DNA from: an uncultured Prevotellaceae bacterium
GTDB lineage: Bacteria; Bacteroidota; Bacteroidia; Bacteroidales; Muribaculaceae
Direction: 5' to 3'
DNA length: 17,502 bases
NCBI GenBank assembly: GCA_947254205.1
Contig: CAMYCE010000040.1
Span: forward strand, 1 to 17,502
In this document: positions 1-7,734 of the stretch, piece by piece
Position numbering within the stretch: the first letter of the stretch is position 1
Layout of the letters: each line of letters starts with the position of its first letter
Program-made: the position numbers and the translations under genes
Notes under the pieces: generated by a model
Told to the model about the DNA's origin: nothing
The model's database searches: none
What the model saw: only the letters and a program-made list of their open reading frames with translations

Positions 1-106
1 ATAAAATATGGCTTTGGAAAATCTAACCAAGACATTTTAAATGAAAGAGCCGTGCCCCAAAATTAAATTCGCGTAAAAAAGGATAACCATTTTCAATATT
101 AATGAT

Positions 107-114
107 TATCTTTG
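107..114 (+). promoter_or_regulatory. Predicted -7 promoter element of the pyrB operon
   Basis: TATCTTTG fits the Bacteroidetes primary-sigma -7 consensus TAnnTTTG exactly. Transcription would begin near positions 118-121, giving a pyrB leader of about 175 nt. No good TTTG -33 element is seen at the expected 19-21 bp spacing, so the assignment rests on the -7 box and on the leader architecture downstream. Positions 1-106 hold no gene that I can recognise, only AT-rich sequence. Confidence 0.5.
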
Positions 115-123
115 CTACTCGGA

Positions 124-219
124 ATGGTATATGGCATGAAGCATAGGGAGAAACCTTGTCCGGCGAAGGCCGTCGGGCATAATGTTAATTTCTCTTATGG
201 CTATTATATTCTCCAATAG
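124..219 (+). CDS. Putative pyrB leader peptide (31 codons)
   Basis: This short frame starts with ATG a few bases after the predicted transcription start and ends with TAG three bases before the 5' arm of the terminator hairpin at 222. The second half of the coding stretch is uridine-rich: 17 of the 30 bases at 183-212 are T, encoding Phe, Ser, Tyr, Gly, Tyr, Tyr, Ile and Leu. An alternative start is the ATG at 136. No protein function is proposed. In enterobacterial pyrBI a similar leader peptide couples the ribosome to a polymerase that pauses in a U-rich tract when UTP is low. A ribosome reaching the stop codon here would cover part of the 5' arm of the terminator. The layout is seen in the sequence; translation and its role are inference. 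Confidence 0.45.
   Translation: MVYGMKHREKPCPAKAVGHNVNFSYGYYILQ
158..178 (+). promoter_or_regulatory. GC-rich leader hairpin, possible RNA polymerase pause hairpin
   Basis: GTCCGGCG at 158-165 pairs with CGTCGGGC at 171-178 over 8 bp, including two G-U pairs, around the 5-nt loop AAGGC. It lies inside the leader reading frame and just before the uridine-rich stretch. A pause hairpin followed by a U-rich cluster is the order known from the enterobacterial pyrBI leader. The hairpin is visible; its pausing role is inferred. Confidence 0.45.
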
Positions 220-221
220 GC

Positions 222-270
222 AGGTCGGTCGTCAACTTGATTCAAGTTACGATTGACTTTTTAATTTTTT
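222..270 (+). terminator. Intrinsic terminator or attenuator in the pyrB leader
   Basis: Bases 222-239 pair with 243-259: 17 base pairs with three G-U pairs, one bulged C at 233 and a 3-nt loop. A T-rich tract follows at 260-270 (three T, two A, six T). The hairpin lies only 25 bp before the pyrB start and after the predicted promoter, so it would stop pyrB transcription unless it is prevented from folding. It could instead end an unseen upstream transcript, but the leader frame stopping at its foot favours attenuation. Confidence 0.65.
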
Positions 271-294
271 AGGACATTAATTTTTCAATCAGTT

Positions 295-1206
295 ATGGAC
301 AATAAAAGTTTGGTCTCCATTTCCGACTTGAGCCAAGAAGAGCTCACCGCCTTGCTCAAGCGTGCAGCCGAGTTTGAAGAAAACCCCAATCAGCGCATTC
401 TTGCAGGCAAGGTTGTGGCAACTTTGTTTTTTGAACCATCAACCCGCACCCGATTGAGTTTTGAAACCGCCGTTAATCGCCTTGGCGGGCGTGTCATTGG
501 TTTTAGCGATGCCAAAACCAGCAGCCAGTCGAAGGGCGAAACGCTCAAAGACACCATCATGATGGTGAGCAACTATGCCGATCTCATCGTGATGCGGCAC
601 TATCTCGAAGGGGCTGCACGCTATGCCAGCGAGTTCTCACCTGTGCCAGTGATTAATGCCGGCGATGGAGCCAATCAGCATCCCTCGCAGACGATGCTCG
701 ACCTCTATTCGATTTACAAGACACAAGGCACGCTCGAGGGGCTCACTATCACCATGGTGGGCGACCTCAAATATGGGCGCACTGTGCACTCGTTGCTTGA
801 GGCCATGCAGCACTGGCACCCTCGATTCAACTTTGTGGCATGCAAAGAGCTTGAAATGCCGGCACAGTATATCAAGTTTTGCGAGCAACGTGGCATCGAC
901 TACACTGTGACCACCGATTTCTCGCAAGAGATTATCGATGAGAGCGACATTCTCTACATGACCCGCGTGCAACGTGAGCGTTTCTCCGACCTCATGGAAT
1001 ATGAGCGCACCAAGAGTCTCTACACCCTGCACAACCACATGCTTGCAAGCAGCAAGCCCAACCTGCGCGTGCTACACCCCCTGCCACGCATCACCGAGAT
1101 CAATCAAGATGTTGATGACAATCCCAAGGCCTATTATTTTCAGCAAGCTAAAAATGGGCTTTATGCTCGTCAAGCCATCATTTGCCGTGCGTTGGGCATC
1201 GAGTAG
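295..1206 (+). CDS. pyrB: Aspartate carbamoyltransferase, catalytic chain (PyrB)
   Basis: The enzyme catalyses the committed step of cytoplasmic pyrimidine synthesis, joining carbamoyl phosphate and L-aspartate into N-carbamoyl-aspartate. The 303-residue length is normal for the family. Visible motifs are the carbamoyl-phosphate loop FEPSTRTRLSFE (STRTR at residues 49-53), the SQSKGETLKDT loop with the mobile Ser and Lys near residues 79-80, HPSQTMLDL at 129-137, GDLKYGRTVHS at 156-166 and the late HPLPR motif. The ATG at 295 gives the standard N-terminus; no Shine-Dalgarno sequence is seen, as is usual in Bacteroidetes. pyrI follows after 54 bp, so the product is probably the allosteric PyrB-PyrI holoenzyme. 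Expression is probably controlled by the leader terminator upstream. Confidence 0.97.
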   Translation: MDNKSLVSISDLSQEELTALLKRAAEFEENPNQRILAGKVVATLFFEPSTRTRLSFETAVNRLGGRVIGFSDAKTSSQSKGETLKDTIMMVSNYADLIVMRHYLEGAARYASEFSPVPVINAGDGANQHPSQTMLDLYSIYKTQGTLEGLTITMVGDLKYGRTVHSLLEAMQHWHPRFNFVACKELEMPAQYIKFCEQRGIDYTVTTDFSQEIIDESDILYMTRVQRERFSDLMEYERTKSLYTLHNHMLASSKPNLRVLHPLPRITEINQDVDDNPKAYYFQQAKNGLYARQAIICRALGIE

Positions 1207-1260
1207 CAGTGGGGGAGTGTTATTCAATTATTTATTCACCAAACAAAGCATCACATCTCA

Positions 1261-1725
1261 ATGAAAAAAATAGAGAAAAAAGAACTTGCAGTTGCCGCCC
1301 TCCGGAATGGCACTGTAATCGACCATATTCCCAGTGAGTCGCTCTTCAATGTTGTCGATTTGCTCAATATTAGGAGTTTGAATAGCAGTGTGACCATTGG
1401 TTTCAACCTCGACAGTCCGCTCATGGGCAAGAAAGGAATTATTAAAATTGCCAATGTCACCTATCCCGAAGCTATTCTCAATCGCATTGCCCTGATTGCC
1501 CCTCATGCAGTTGTCAACATCATCAAAGATTATGAAGTGGTAGAAAAACGCCCTGTCACTTTGCCCGATGAGTTGATCGACATTGTGAAGTGTGGCAATC
1601 CCAAGTGCATCAGCAACAACGAGCCCATGCGCAGTCATTTTCATGTTGTCGATAGCGAGCGTCGCACCCTGCGCTGCCACTATTGCGAGTGTGTGATGGC
1701 TGGAGAAGAACTCTCATTGAAGTAA
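1261..1725 (+). CDS. pyrI: Aspartate carbamoyltransferase, regulatory chain (PyrI)
   Basis: PyrI is the nucleotide-binding regulatory subunit that gives aspartate carbamoyltransferase feedback control by CTP and ATP. The 154 residues match the usual length. The N-terminal allosteric domain begins with the family-typical ELAVAALRNGTVIDHIPS stretch. The C-terminal zinc domain carries four cysteines at residues 111, 116, 139 and 142 in the CGNPKC and CHYC pattern, which holds the zinc that contacts the catalytic chain. It lies 54 bp after pyrB on the same strand with no terminator between, so the two are probably cotranscribed. Nothing is truncated or missing. Confidence 0.96.
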   Translation: MKKIEKKELAVAALRNGTVIDHIPSESLFNVVDLLNIRSLNSSVTIGFNLDSPLMGKKGIIKIANVTYPEAILNRIALIAPHAVVNIIKDYEVVEKRPVTLPDELIDIVKCGNPKCISNNEPMRSHFHVVDSERRTLRCHYCECVMAGEELSLK

Positions 1726-1749
1726 TCATTTATATTACCCCATGAGCTC

Positions 1750-2325
1750 ATGAAACAACAATGGAGACCGGGCACCATGATTTATCCGCTTCCTGCATTG
1801 CTGGTGTCGTGTGGAGCCGTGCCCGAGGAATATAACATGTTCACGGCAGCTTGGACGGGCACAATATGTTCCGACCCTGCCATGTGCTACGTGTCGATAC
1901 GCAAGGAGCGTCACAGCCACGCCATCATTGAGCGCAACATGGCTTTCACCCTCAATCTCACCACGCGCGAGCTGGCTCGTGCCACCGACTGGTGTGGAGT
2001 GCGCAGCGGTCGCGACCACAACAAGTGGGCCACAATGGGGCTAACCCCTGTGGCAGGGATTAAGGTGGCAGCCCCCTATATCGAGGAGTCGCCCATGAGC
2101 ATCGAGTGCAGGGTGCGCGATATTTTGCACTTGGGCAGTCACGACATGTTTATAGCCGAAGTGATGAATGTGCTGGCCGATGAACGCTACATCGACCCCG
2201 ATACCGGTAAGTTTGACCTTGCCAGTGCACAACTATTGGCCTATAGCCATGGCGAATATTTTGCCTTGGGCGAGCAATTGGGCACTTTTGGCTGGAGTGT
2301 GAAGAAAAAAAAGACACAGCGATGA
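1750..2325 (+). CDS. Flavin reductase-like FMN-binding protein (flavoredoxin type)
   Basis: The 191-residue protein fits the flavin reductase-like split-barrel domain over about residues 7-165. Recognisable parts are the start WRPGTMIYPLPALLVSCG, the FMN-pocket segment MFTAAWTGTICSDPAMCYVS near residues 30-49, and an HNKWATMGLTPV stretch typical of flavoredoxin-like proteins. There is no signal peptide, so it is probably cytosolic. The natural electron acceptor cannot be read from the sequence. It begins 24 bp after the pyrI stop without a terminator between, so it probably belongs to the pyrBI transcript; a link to pyrimidine synthesis is a guess from position only. An ATG at 1742 in another frame hits a stop at once, so 1750 is the start. 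Confidence 0.85.
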   Translation: MKQQWRPGTMIYPLPALLVSCGAVPEEYNMFTAAWTGTICSDPAMCYVSIRKERHSHAIIERNMAFTLNLTTRELARATDWCGVRSGRDHNKWATMGLTPVAGIKVAAPYIEESPMSIECRVRDILHLGSHDMFIAEVMNVLADERYIDPDTGKFDLASAQLLAYSHGEYFALGEQLGTFGWSVKKKKTQR

Positions 2326-2405
2326 GTGTGCCTTTTTGTTGCCCTCATAGGGGCTACTTTGGAAAATATGTGTTCTAAGAAACGCTCCATCTCAAATATA
2401 ATTGT

Positions 2406-2413
2406 TAGCTTTG
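2406..2413 (+). promoter_or_regulatory. Predicted -7 promoter element of glyA
   Basis: TAGCTTTG matches TAnnTTTG and sits in the 153-bp gap between the flavin reductase gene and glyA, about 65 bp before the glyA start. No clear -33 TTTG is seen. A small hairpin (GCCC and GGGC at 2341-2354) lies upstream but lacks a T-tract, so whether the upstream operon ends here is unclear. Confidence 0.45.
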
Positions 2414-2478
2414 CATATTGAACTAATTAAAATAGGTAAATACACTAAAACAACCCCTTATAATTAATATTCAACATT

Positions 2479-3759
2479 ATGAAAAAAGACGTTGAAATTT
2501 TTAACATCATTGAAAAAGAACGCAACCGCCAGCGCATGGGCATGGAGCTCATTGCCAGCGAGAACTTTGTGAGTGAACAAGTAATGGAGGCCATGGGAAG
2601 CTGCCTGACCAACAAGTATGCCGAGGGCTATAGCGGCCATCGCTACTATGGTGGTTGCCAGTTTGTCGACGAGAGCGAGACTTTGGCAATCGAGCGCATC
2701 AAGCAACTCTTTGGAGCCGAATATGCCAACGTGCAACCTCACAGTGGTGCACAAGCCAACATGGCGGTTTTCCTCACTTGTCTCAAACCTGGTGATAAAT
2801 TCATGGGCTTGAACCTGAGCATGGGTGGTCACCTCTCGCATGGTAGCCCGGTGAACTTCTCGGGCATCATGTTCCAAGATTGCGAATATGACGTGAAAAA
2901 AGATACTGGCATGGTCGACTACGACATGATGGAAGAAGTGGCTCTGCGCGAGCGTCCCAAGTTGATTGTGGGTGGTGCCAGTGCCTATAGCCGTGACTGG
3001 GACTATGAGCGCATGCGTGCCATTGCCGACAAGGTGGGCGCGTTGCTCATGATCGACATGGCTCACCCCGCAGGTCTCATTGCTGCAGGCTTGCTCAAAA
3101 ACCCATTGAAGTATGCCCACATCGTCACTTCTACTACCCACAAGACCTTGCGTGGTCCTCGTGGCGGTATCATCTTGCTGGGCAAAGACTTTGAAAACCC
3201 ATGGGGCAAGACAACCAAGAAGGGCGTAGTGCGCAAAATGTCGTCGCTCATCGACTCGGCTGTGTTCCCCGGCGTTCAAGGCGGTCCTCTCGAGCATGTG
3301 ATTGCTGCCAAGGCTGTTGCTTTTGGCGAGGCTTTGCAACCTGAATTTAAGGCCTATCAAACTCAAGTGAAGAAGAATGCCGCCGTTATGGCACAAGCAT
3401 TTGTCGACAAGGGCTACCAAATTTGCACCGGTGGCACCGAAAACCACAGCATGCTCATCGACTTGCGCACCAAGTTCCCCGAACTCACTGGTAAGGTGGC
3501 CGAGAATGCACTCGTGGCAGCCGACATCACTGTGAACAAGAACATGGTTCCCTACGACGATCGCAGTGCATTCCAAACCAGCGGTTTGCGCATCGGTACT
3601 CCTGCCATGACCACTCGTGGTGCCAAAGAAGACATGATGCCACAAATCGTTGAACTCATCGACACAGTGCTCAACGCCCCCGAAAGCGAGGCAACAATCA
3701 AGTCGGTTCGCGAGAAGGTGAACAGCATCATGAAAGACTACCCCATGTTTGCATGGTAA
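2479..3759 (+). CDS. glyA: Serine hydroxymethyltransferase (GlyA)
   Basis: This PLP enzyme interconverts serine plus tetrahydrofolate with glycine plus 5,10-methylene-tetrahydrofolate, the main source of one-carbon units for purines, thymidylate and methionine. The 426-residue length is normal. Family marks include GMELIASENFVSEQV near the N-terminus, the NKYAEGYSGHRYYGG segment, MIDMAHPAGLIAAG, and the PLP lysine at residue 222 in TSTTHKTLRGPRGG. Late residues RSAFQTSGLRIGTPAMTTRG are also typical. It follows the pyrBI group on the same strand but has its own promoter-like site, and it ends at a strong inverted repeat shared with the convergent priA. Confidence 0.97.
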   Translation: MKKDVEIFNIIEKERNRQRMGMELIASENFVSEQVMEAMGSCLTNKYAEGYSGHRYYGGCQFVDESETLAIERIKQLFGAEYANVQPHSGAQANMAVFLTCLKPGDKFMGLNLSMGGHLSHGSPVNFSGIMFQDCEYDVKKDTGMVDYDMMEEVALRERPKLIVGGASAYSRDWDYERMRAIADKVGALLMIDMAHPAGLIAAGLLKNPLKYAHIVTSTTHKTLRGPRGGIILLGKDFENPWGKTTKKGVVRKMSSLIDSAVFPGVQGGPLEHVIAAKAVAFGEALQPEFKAYQTQVKKNAAVMAQAFVDKGYQICTGGTENHSMLIDLRTKFPELTGKVAENALVAADITVNKNMVPYDDRSAFQTSGLRIGTPAMTTRGAKEDMMPQIVELIDTVLNAPESEATIKSVREKVNSIMKDYPMFAW

Positions 3760-3813
3760 TCTTTGCACAATGTGCATGAGCCGAGCCTAAACACTCGCTC
3801 ATCGACATAATAA

Positions 3814-3853
3814 CAAAATCGCCAAGGTCAAGAAAACGACCTTGGCGATTTTG
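3814..3853. terminator. Bidirectional terminator between glyA and priA
   Basis: Bases 3814-3829 and 3838-3853 form a perfect 16-bp inverted repeat (CAAAATCGCCAAGGTC and its complement) around the 8-nt loop at 3830-3837. The A-rich foot on one arm and the T-rich foot on the other give a short U-tract in either direction. It lies 54 bp after the glyA stop and 85 bp after the priA stop on the other strand, so it probably serves both convergent genes. A weaker bulged stem (3776-3785 with 3794-3802) precedes it on the glyA side. Confidence 0.85.
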
Positions 3854-3938
3854 TGTTGTGAAGAATCAATGTGTATCATTGATTACTCTTGCTTGTTTCC
3901 AGCATTTCCATTGGTGTTGCGGTTTAAAAAAGATGGAA

Positions 3939-6410
3939 TTAAACTGGGTCGACATCATAGTAGAGAATGGTCGATTTCATGCGACTGTCCATGCTCACCA
4001 TTTGCTCATAGAGGTCGCGCAATATTTTCTTGACTTTTATCATTGAGGCTTCGGTTTCCATTTTGAGTGTGAGTTGGCGTATGTAGTAGTTTTTCACTCT
4101 TGCCACAAGGGGGGCTTCGGGCCCCAGCACTCGGTGCCCAAACACTTGCCTGAGTAGTGTGCTATAGCGCACGGCAACTTCGCCCACCACATTGTCGTCG
4201 CGATGTTTCAGGTAGATGTTGATGACGCGTGTGAATGGGGGGTAGCCAAATTGTTTGCGCTCGTTGATCTCATGCTTGTAGAAACCTTCATAGTCGTGAT
4301 GGGTCACATAGTCGATGATGGGGTCATCGGGTTTGGAGGTTTGAATCACCACTTTGCCTTGCTTGTGTGCACGGCCTGCACGGCCTGCCACTTGCTCCAT
4401 CATGTCGAAAGCTCGCTCACTCGCCCTGAAGTCGGGAAAGCTAATCATGGTGTCGGCATTGAGAATGCCCACAATGCTCACAGCGTCAAAGTCAAGTCCC
4501 TTGGTCACCATTTGAGTGCCCACGAGAATGTTGGTTTTGTGTTTAGAAAAGTCGTCGATGATGTGGTCGTAGCTGTTTTTGTTGCGCGTGGTGTCAAGAT
4601 CCATGCGCGATATTTTTTCGTCGGGGAAAATTTGGTCGATTTCGTCTTCTATGCGCTCGGTGCCATAGCCCACAATCTCAATGCCAGGCAGGCCACAGGC
4701 AGGGCACAAGTCGGGCAGGGTGAGCGTGTAGCCACAATAGTGGCACGAGAGCGTGTGCACATGTTTGTGATAGGTGAGCGACACGTCGCAATTCTCACAA
4801 GTGGGCACCCAGCCACACTCTTTGCATCTCACCATGGGGGCATATCCACGTCGATTTTGAAACAAAATCACTTGTTCGTTCTCGTCGAGTGCATGTCGGC
4901 ATTCCTTGATGAGGTCGAGTGAGAACATGCCTTTCATTTCGTGTTTTTTGCGGGCAATCTTGGTGTCGATAACTTGCACATGTGGCATTTTGATGTCGTT
5001 GTAGCGAGTTTTGAGCGTCACAAGTCCATAGTTGCCCTTGAGAGCATGTTGATAAACTTCGATCGAGGGAGTGGCCGAGCCCAGCAACGTTTTGGCTCCA
5101 TGCATGTGGGCAAGCACCATGGCGGCATTGCGCCCGTTGTAGCGAGGTGCAGGGTCTTGTTGCTTGTAGCTTGCATCGTGCTCTTCGTCGGCAATGATGA
5201 GGCCGAGGTTGGCATAGGGCAAGAATATCGAGGAGCGCACTCCAATCACCACGCAAGGGTCGCTACTGCCAAGCAGACGTTTCCAAATGTCGACACGCTC
5301 ATTGTCGCTAAATTTGGAGTGATAGATGAGCAAGCGGTCGCCAAACACGGCACGCAACCGGTGGGTGAGTTGAGTGGTGAGGGCAATTTCAGGCACGAGA
5401 TATAGGGCTTGCTTGCCTTGATTCATGGCATCGGCAATGAGATGCATGTATATCGATGTTTTTCCGCTCGAAGTCACGCCATGCAGCAGTGTCACTTCCT
5501 TGTTTTTGAAAGTGTTGTGAATTTCGTGATAGGCGCGTTGCTGCTCTTCGCTCAACAGGGGTAACTTCACAAGCGAGGTCCCCAACTCGGCAAAACGATT
5601 GATTTCGCGCTTGTAAATCTCAAAAAAGCCACGTTGCACCATGGCCGATAGCACAGGTGCAGTGACATCGGCACGCTTCAACAGCTCGGTCTTGGTGACT
5701 TCTTGAGTGGGCTTGCTGCGTTGCAACCATCGTGAGAGGTCGAGATAGGCCAGTAGCAGTTGTTCTTGCTTTTTGGCTCGCTTGAGCTGGTCGAAGCACT
5801 CGTGTAGCATCTGCTCATTGTTGCGGTCGATAGTGAGTCTCACACACGACTCGGTTTTGGGACGGTAGTTGTCGATGACCCGTTCGCTCACATGTATGGC
5901 TCCAAGTTCAAGCATTTTGTTGACCAAGCCTTCTACATTTTTGAAGCCTGTGGCATTGGTGATTTCGTTGATTTGCACACGCCCGCGTTGGGCAGTAAAT
6001 TCCATGATAGCCCGTGCTCGGTCGCTTAACTCGCCAGGGTATTTCTCTTCATAGTCGGGATTGACGCTAATGCAGGTTTCGCTCTCAACTTTGAGTCCAC
6101 TGGGCAATGCTGCCTTGTAGACCTCGCCTAAGGTGCACAAGTAGTAGTCGGCAATCCATTGCCAAAATTTGAGCTGCGGGTGACGCAAGATTGGGGCCGT
6201 GTCGAGTGTTGCCAATATCTCTTTCACTTGATAGCCTTGAGGTTGCCGGTTGTGGGTGAGCACCACAATGGCAGTGTATATTTTTTTGCGTCCAAAGGGC
6301 ACCAGCACACGGTTGCCCACCTGCACCATTTCCTTCATTTCTTCGGGAATGCGATAGGTGTAGGTTCCTTGTATGGGAAGCGGGAGGAGTAGTTCGGCAA
6401 ATGAATTCAT
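3939..6410 (-). CDS. priA: Primosomal protein N', replication restart helicase (PriA)
   Basis: PriA recognises stalled or D-loop forks and reloads the replicative helicase; it is a 3'-5' superfamily 2 DNA helicase. The 823 residues show the family order: an N-terminal DNA-binding domain (about 1-105), a winged-helix-like linker region, Walker A GVTSSGKT at 311-318, the DEEH box at 408-411, GSATPS at 444-449, then eight zinc-binding cysteines at 529, 532, 538, 541, 556, 559, 569 and 572, and the later helicase motifs including QVAGRAGR. All key residues are present. The gene starts 7 bp after the glycosyltransferase stop, so the two form one transcript read from the promoter near 7800. The start at 6410 gives the standard MNSFAELLLPLP beginning. 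Confidence 0.96.
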   Translation of the reverse strand: MNSFAELLLPLPIQGTYTYRIPEEMKEMVQVGNRVLVPFGRKKIYTAIVVLTHNRQPQGYQVKEILATLDTAPILRHPQLKFWQWIADYYLCTLGEVYKAALPSGLKVESETCISVNPDYEEKYPGELSDRARAIMEFTAQRGRVQINEITNATGFKNVEGLVNKMLELGAIHVSERVIDNYRPKTESCVRLTIDRNNEQMLHECFDQLKRAKKQEQLLLAYLDLSRWLQRSKPTQEVTKTELLKRADVTAPVLSAMVQRGFFEIYKREINRFAELGTSLVKLPLLSEEQQRAYHEIHNTFKNKEVTLLHGVTSSGKTSIYMHLIADAMNQGKQALYLVPEIALTTQLTHRLRAVFGDRLLIYHSKFSDNERVDIWKRLLGSSDPCVVIGVRSSIFLPYANLGLIIADEEHDASYKQQDPAPRYNGRNAAMVLAHMHGAKTLLGSATPSIEVYQHALKGNYGLVTLKTRYNDIKMPHVQVIDTKIARKKHEMKGMFSLDLIKECRHALDENEQVILFQNRRGYAPMVRCKECGWVPTCENCDVSLTYHKHVHTLSCHYCGYTLTLPDLCPACGLPGIEIVGYGTERIEDEIDQIFPDEKISRMDLDTTRNKNSYDHIIDDFSKHKTNILVGTQMVTKGLDFDAVSIVGILNADTMISFPDFRASERAFDMMEQVAGRAGRAHKQGKVVIQTSKPDDPIIDYVTHHDYEGFYKHEINERKQFGYPPFTRVINIYLKHRDDNVVGEVAVRYSTLLRQVFGHRVLGPEAPLVARVKNYYIRQLTLKMETEASMIKVKKILRDLYEQMVSMDSRMKSTILYYDVDPV

Positions 6411-6417
6411 CTTGCGC

Positions 6418-7584
6418 TTAGAGATATTGTTGATAAATCTTGTTTTCTTTTTGGGCAGTTGTTACCCCATCACACTTGGGGTTGGGCTCTTGGCGTGCCT
6501 TGCCACCAAGCAGGGTGATGGCTCGCTGTGCCATGCCCTCAACCAAATGCTCATCGAGGGCTATAACATTGTCTTGACCTATGCACTCGGCAGTGCCTCC
6601 CACATCGGTTGCCACCACACAAGCTCCACAGGCCATGGCTTCAAGGCAGACGAGAGGTTGCCCCTCCTTGAGGCTGGGCAAAACGAGCAAGTCGATGCAG
6701 TTCATGAAGTTGGGCATGTGTGAGGCAGGTTGCTGTCCCCACATTTTGCAATCAATTTTCTCGTTTTGAAGCATTTTTTCAATAGCATGGTGTTGTGGTC
6801 CATCGCCCACAGTCCAAAATTTGAGTGCTCTATCACATTTTTCTTGAATAGCACAAAAAATAGCAGGCAGGAGGGTTGTGTTTTTTATGGGTGCAAATCG
6901 CCCCACATAGGCAACGACCTTTTCGTCTTTTTCTATGCCAAACCGATGGCGCAACTCGGCTCTTTTTTTAGCCGAATAGCGATAAAAAAGGCTTGATGCT
7001 CCATTGGGCAAAACCACACCCTCTAAATTGGGGCAAAGTTGGCGAGCACAAGCAAGCAGATTTTGACTCACAAAAAAATGCCCGGTTGCTTTGTGGAGCA
7101 ACTCCATGGTTTCAAGCCTCACCATGGCATCGTTGGCAGGGTCGGTGTGAATGCTTGAGCCATGCCAAGTGATGAAGTAAGGCACGTTGTAGAGCCGTGA
7201 CGCCTCTTGCGCCACAAGGCCGGCAATGCGGTCGTGGGCCGAAATCAGTTGATAGTTGTTGAGCCTATGGGCAAGTAGGCTCAACTGTGCAGTCAACTGC
7301 TTGGGCGCACCTCCCCACAGGCGGTGGGCAATAGCGTTGCGCCACGATCGTTTCACCCTGCATGTGGTCATGGGCACCCCTTGGTCGGTAAAACTTTGAG
7401 GTAGCGATAGCTGTGGTTTGCAACCTCGCAACCACCTCATGATGAAGCCATCATAAATGCAAATGAGAAAAACGTCGATGTCGTAGTTGGCCACCTCGCG
7501 CAAGTGCTTCACGCGATTCAGCACAGCATGATAAACACCAAGTTGTGCTTGAATTTCAACAACAACAGCAACACGTTTCTTCAT
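6418..7584 (-). CDS. GT4-family glycosyltransferase
   Basis: This predicted cytosolic glycosyltransferase of the GT-B fold would move a sugar from a nucleotide-sugar donor to an unknown acceptor; substrate cannot be read from sequence. From the chosen start it has 388 residues. The acceptor-side half begins MKKRVAVVVEIQAQLGVYHA. The donor-side half has VLPNGASSLF near 191-200, the strand AYVGRFAPIKN near 225-235, and the GT4 E-x7-E pair at Glu307 and Glu315 in KEGQPLVCLEAMACG. I chose the ATG at 7584 because it begins the first strand of the fold; the in-frame ATG at 7647 lies inside a palindromic repeat and adds 21 residues unlike the family. It sits 7 bp upstream of priA, an arrangement with no obvious functional logic. 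Confidence 0.85.
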   Translation of the reverse strand: MKKRVAVVVEIQAQLGVYHAVLNRVKHLREVANYDIDVFLICIYDGFIMRWLRGCKPQLSLPQSFTDQGVPMTTCRVKRSWRNAIAHRLWGGAPKQLTAQLSLLAHRLNNYQLISAHDRIAGLVAQEASRLYNVPYFITWHGSSIHTDPANDAMVRLETMELLHKATGHFFVSQNLLACARQLCPNLEGVVLPNGASSLFYRYSAKKRAELRHRFGIEKDEKVVAYVGRFAPIKNTTLLPAIFCAIQEKCDRALKFWTVGDGPQHHAIEKMLQNEKIDCKMWGQQPASHMPNFMNCIDLLVLPSLKEGQPLVCLEAMACGACVVATDVGGTAECIGQDNVIALDEHLVEGMAQRAITLLGGKARQEPNPKCDGVTTAQKENKIYQQYL

Positions 7585-7636
7585 TTTGCCAATATTTGTA
7601 GGGCCGATGTGGGCACCTTCTGCATTTAGTGTGTAG

Positions 7637-7657
7637 AGCCGATGCATGGCATCGGCT
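7637..7657. repeat. Palindromic repeat copy 1
   Basis: AGCCGATGC and GCATCGGCT form a perfect 9-bp stem around the loop ATG. It lies in the 5' leader of the glycosyltransferase-priA transcript, 53 bp before the chosen start. It shares the core GTAGAG-C/A-CGATGC with the second copy at 7703-7727, which lies in the opposite orientation. Confidence 0.7.
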
Positions 7658-7702
7658 GTGTTTCGCCCTGAGTGTACCGAAGTTTTTGGGGGGGCTTTGA
7701 AG

Positions 7703-7727
7703 GGAGACTATGCATGGCATCGTCTCT
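7703..7727. repeat. Palindromic repeat copy 2, inverted
   Basis: GAGACTATGC at 7704-7713 pairs with GCATCGTCTC at 7717-7726 around the loop ATG, with one T-C mismatch. Read on the minus strand it begins GTAGAGACGATGC, matching GTAGAGCCGATGC of copy 1. The two copies are 45 bp apart. Short palindromes of this type are usually dispersed intergenic repeats, but only these two copies are visible here. Confidence 0.65.
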
Positions 7728-7734
7728 ACTGTGG

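Noticed and set aside
2464..3777. A 437-codon open frame on the minus strand opposite glyA
   Set aside because: It covers almost the same span as the clear glyA gene and its translation is His/Val-rich without family motifs; it is a shadow frame.
7585..7647. An upstream in-frame ATG for the glycosyltransferase
   Set aside because: The added 21 residues come from the palindromic repeat and leader and do not resemble the N-terminus of a GT-B enzyme; MKKRVAVVV at 7584 begins the first beta strand.
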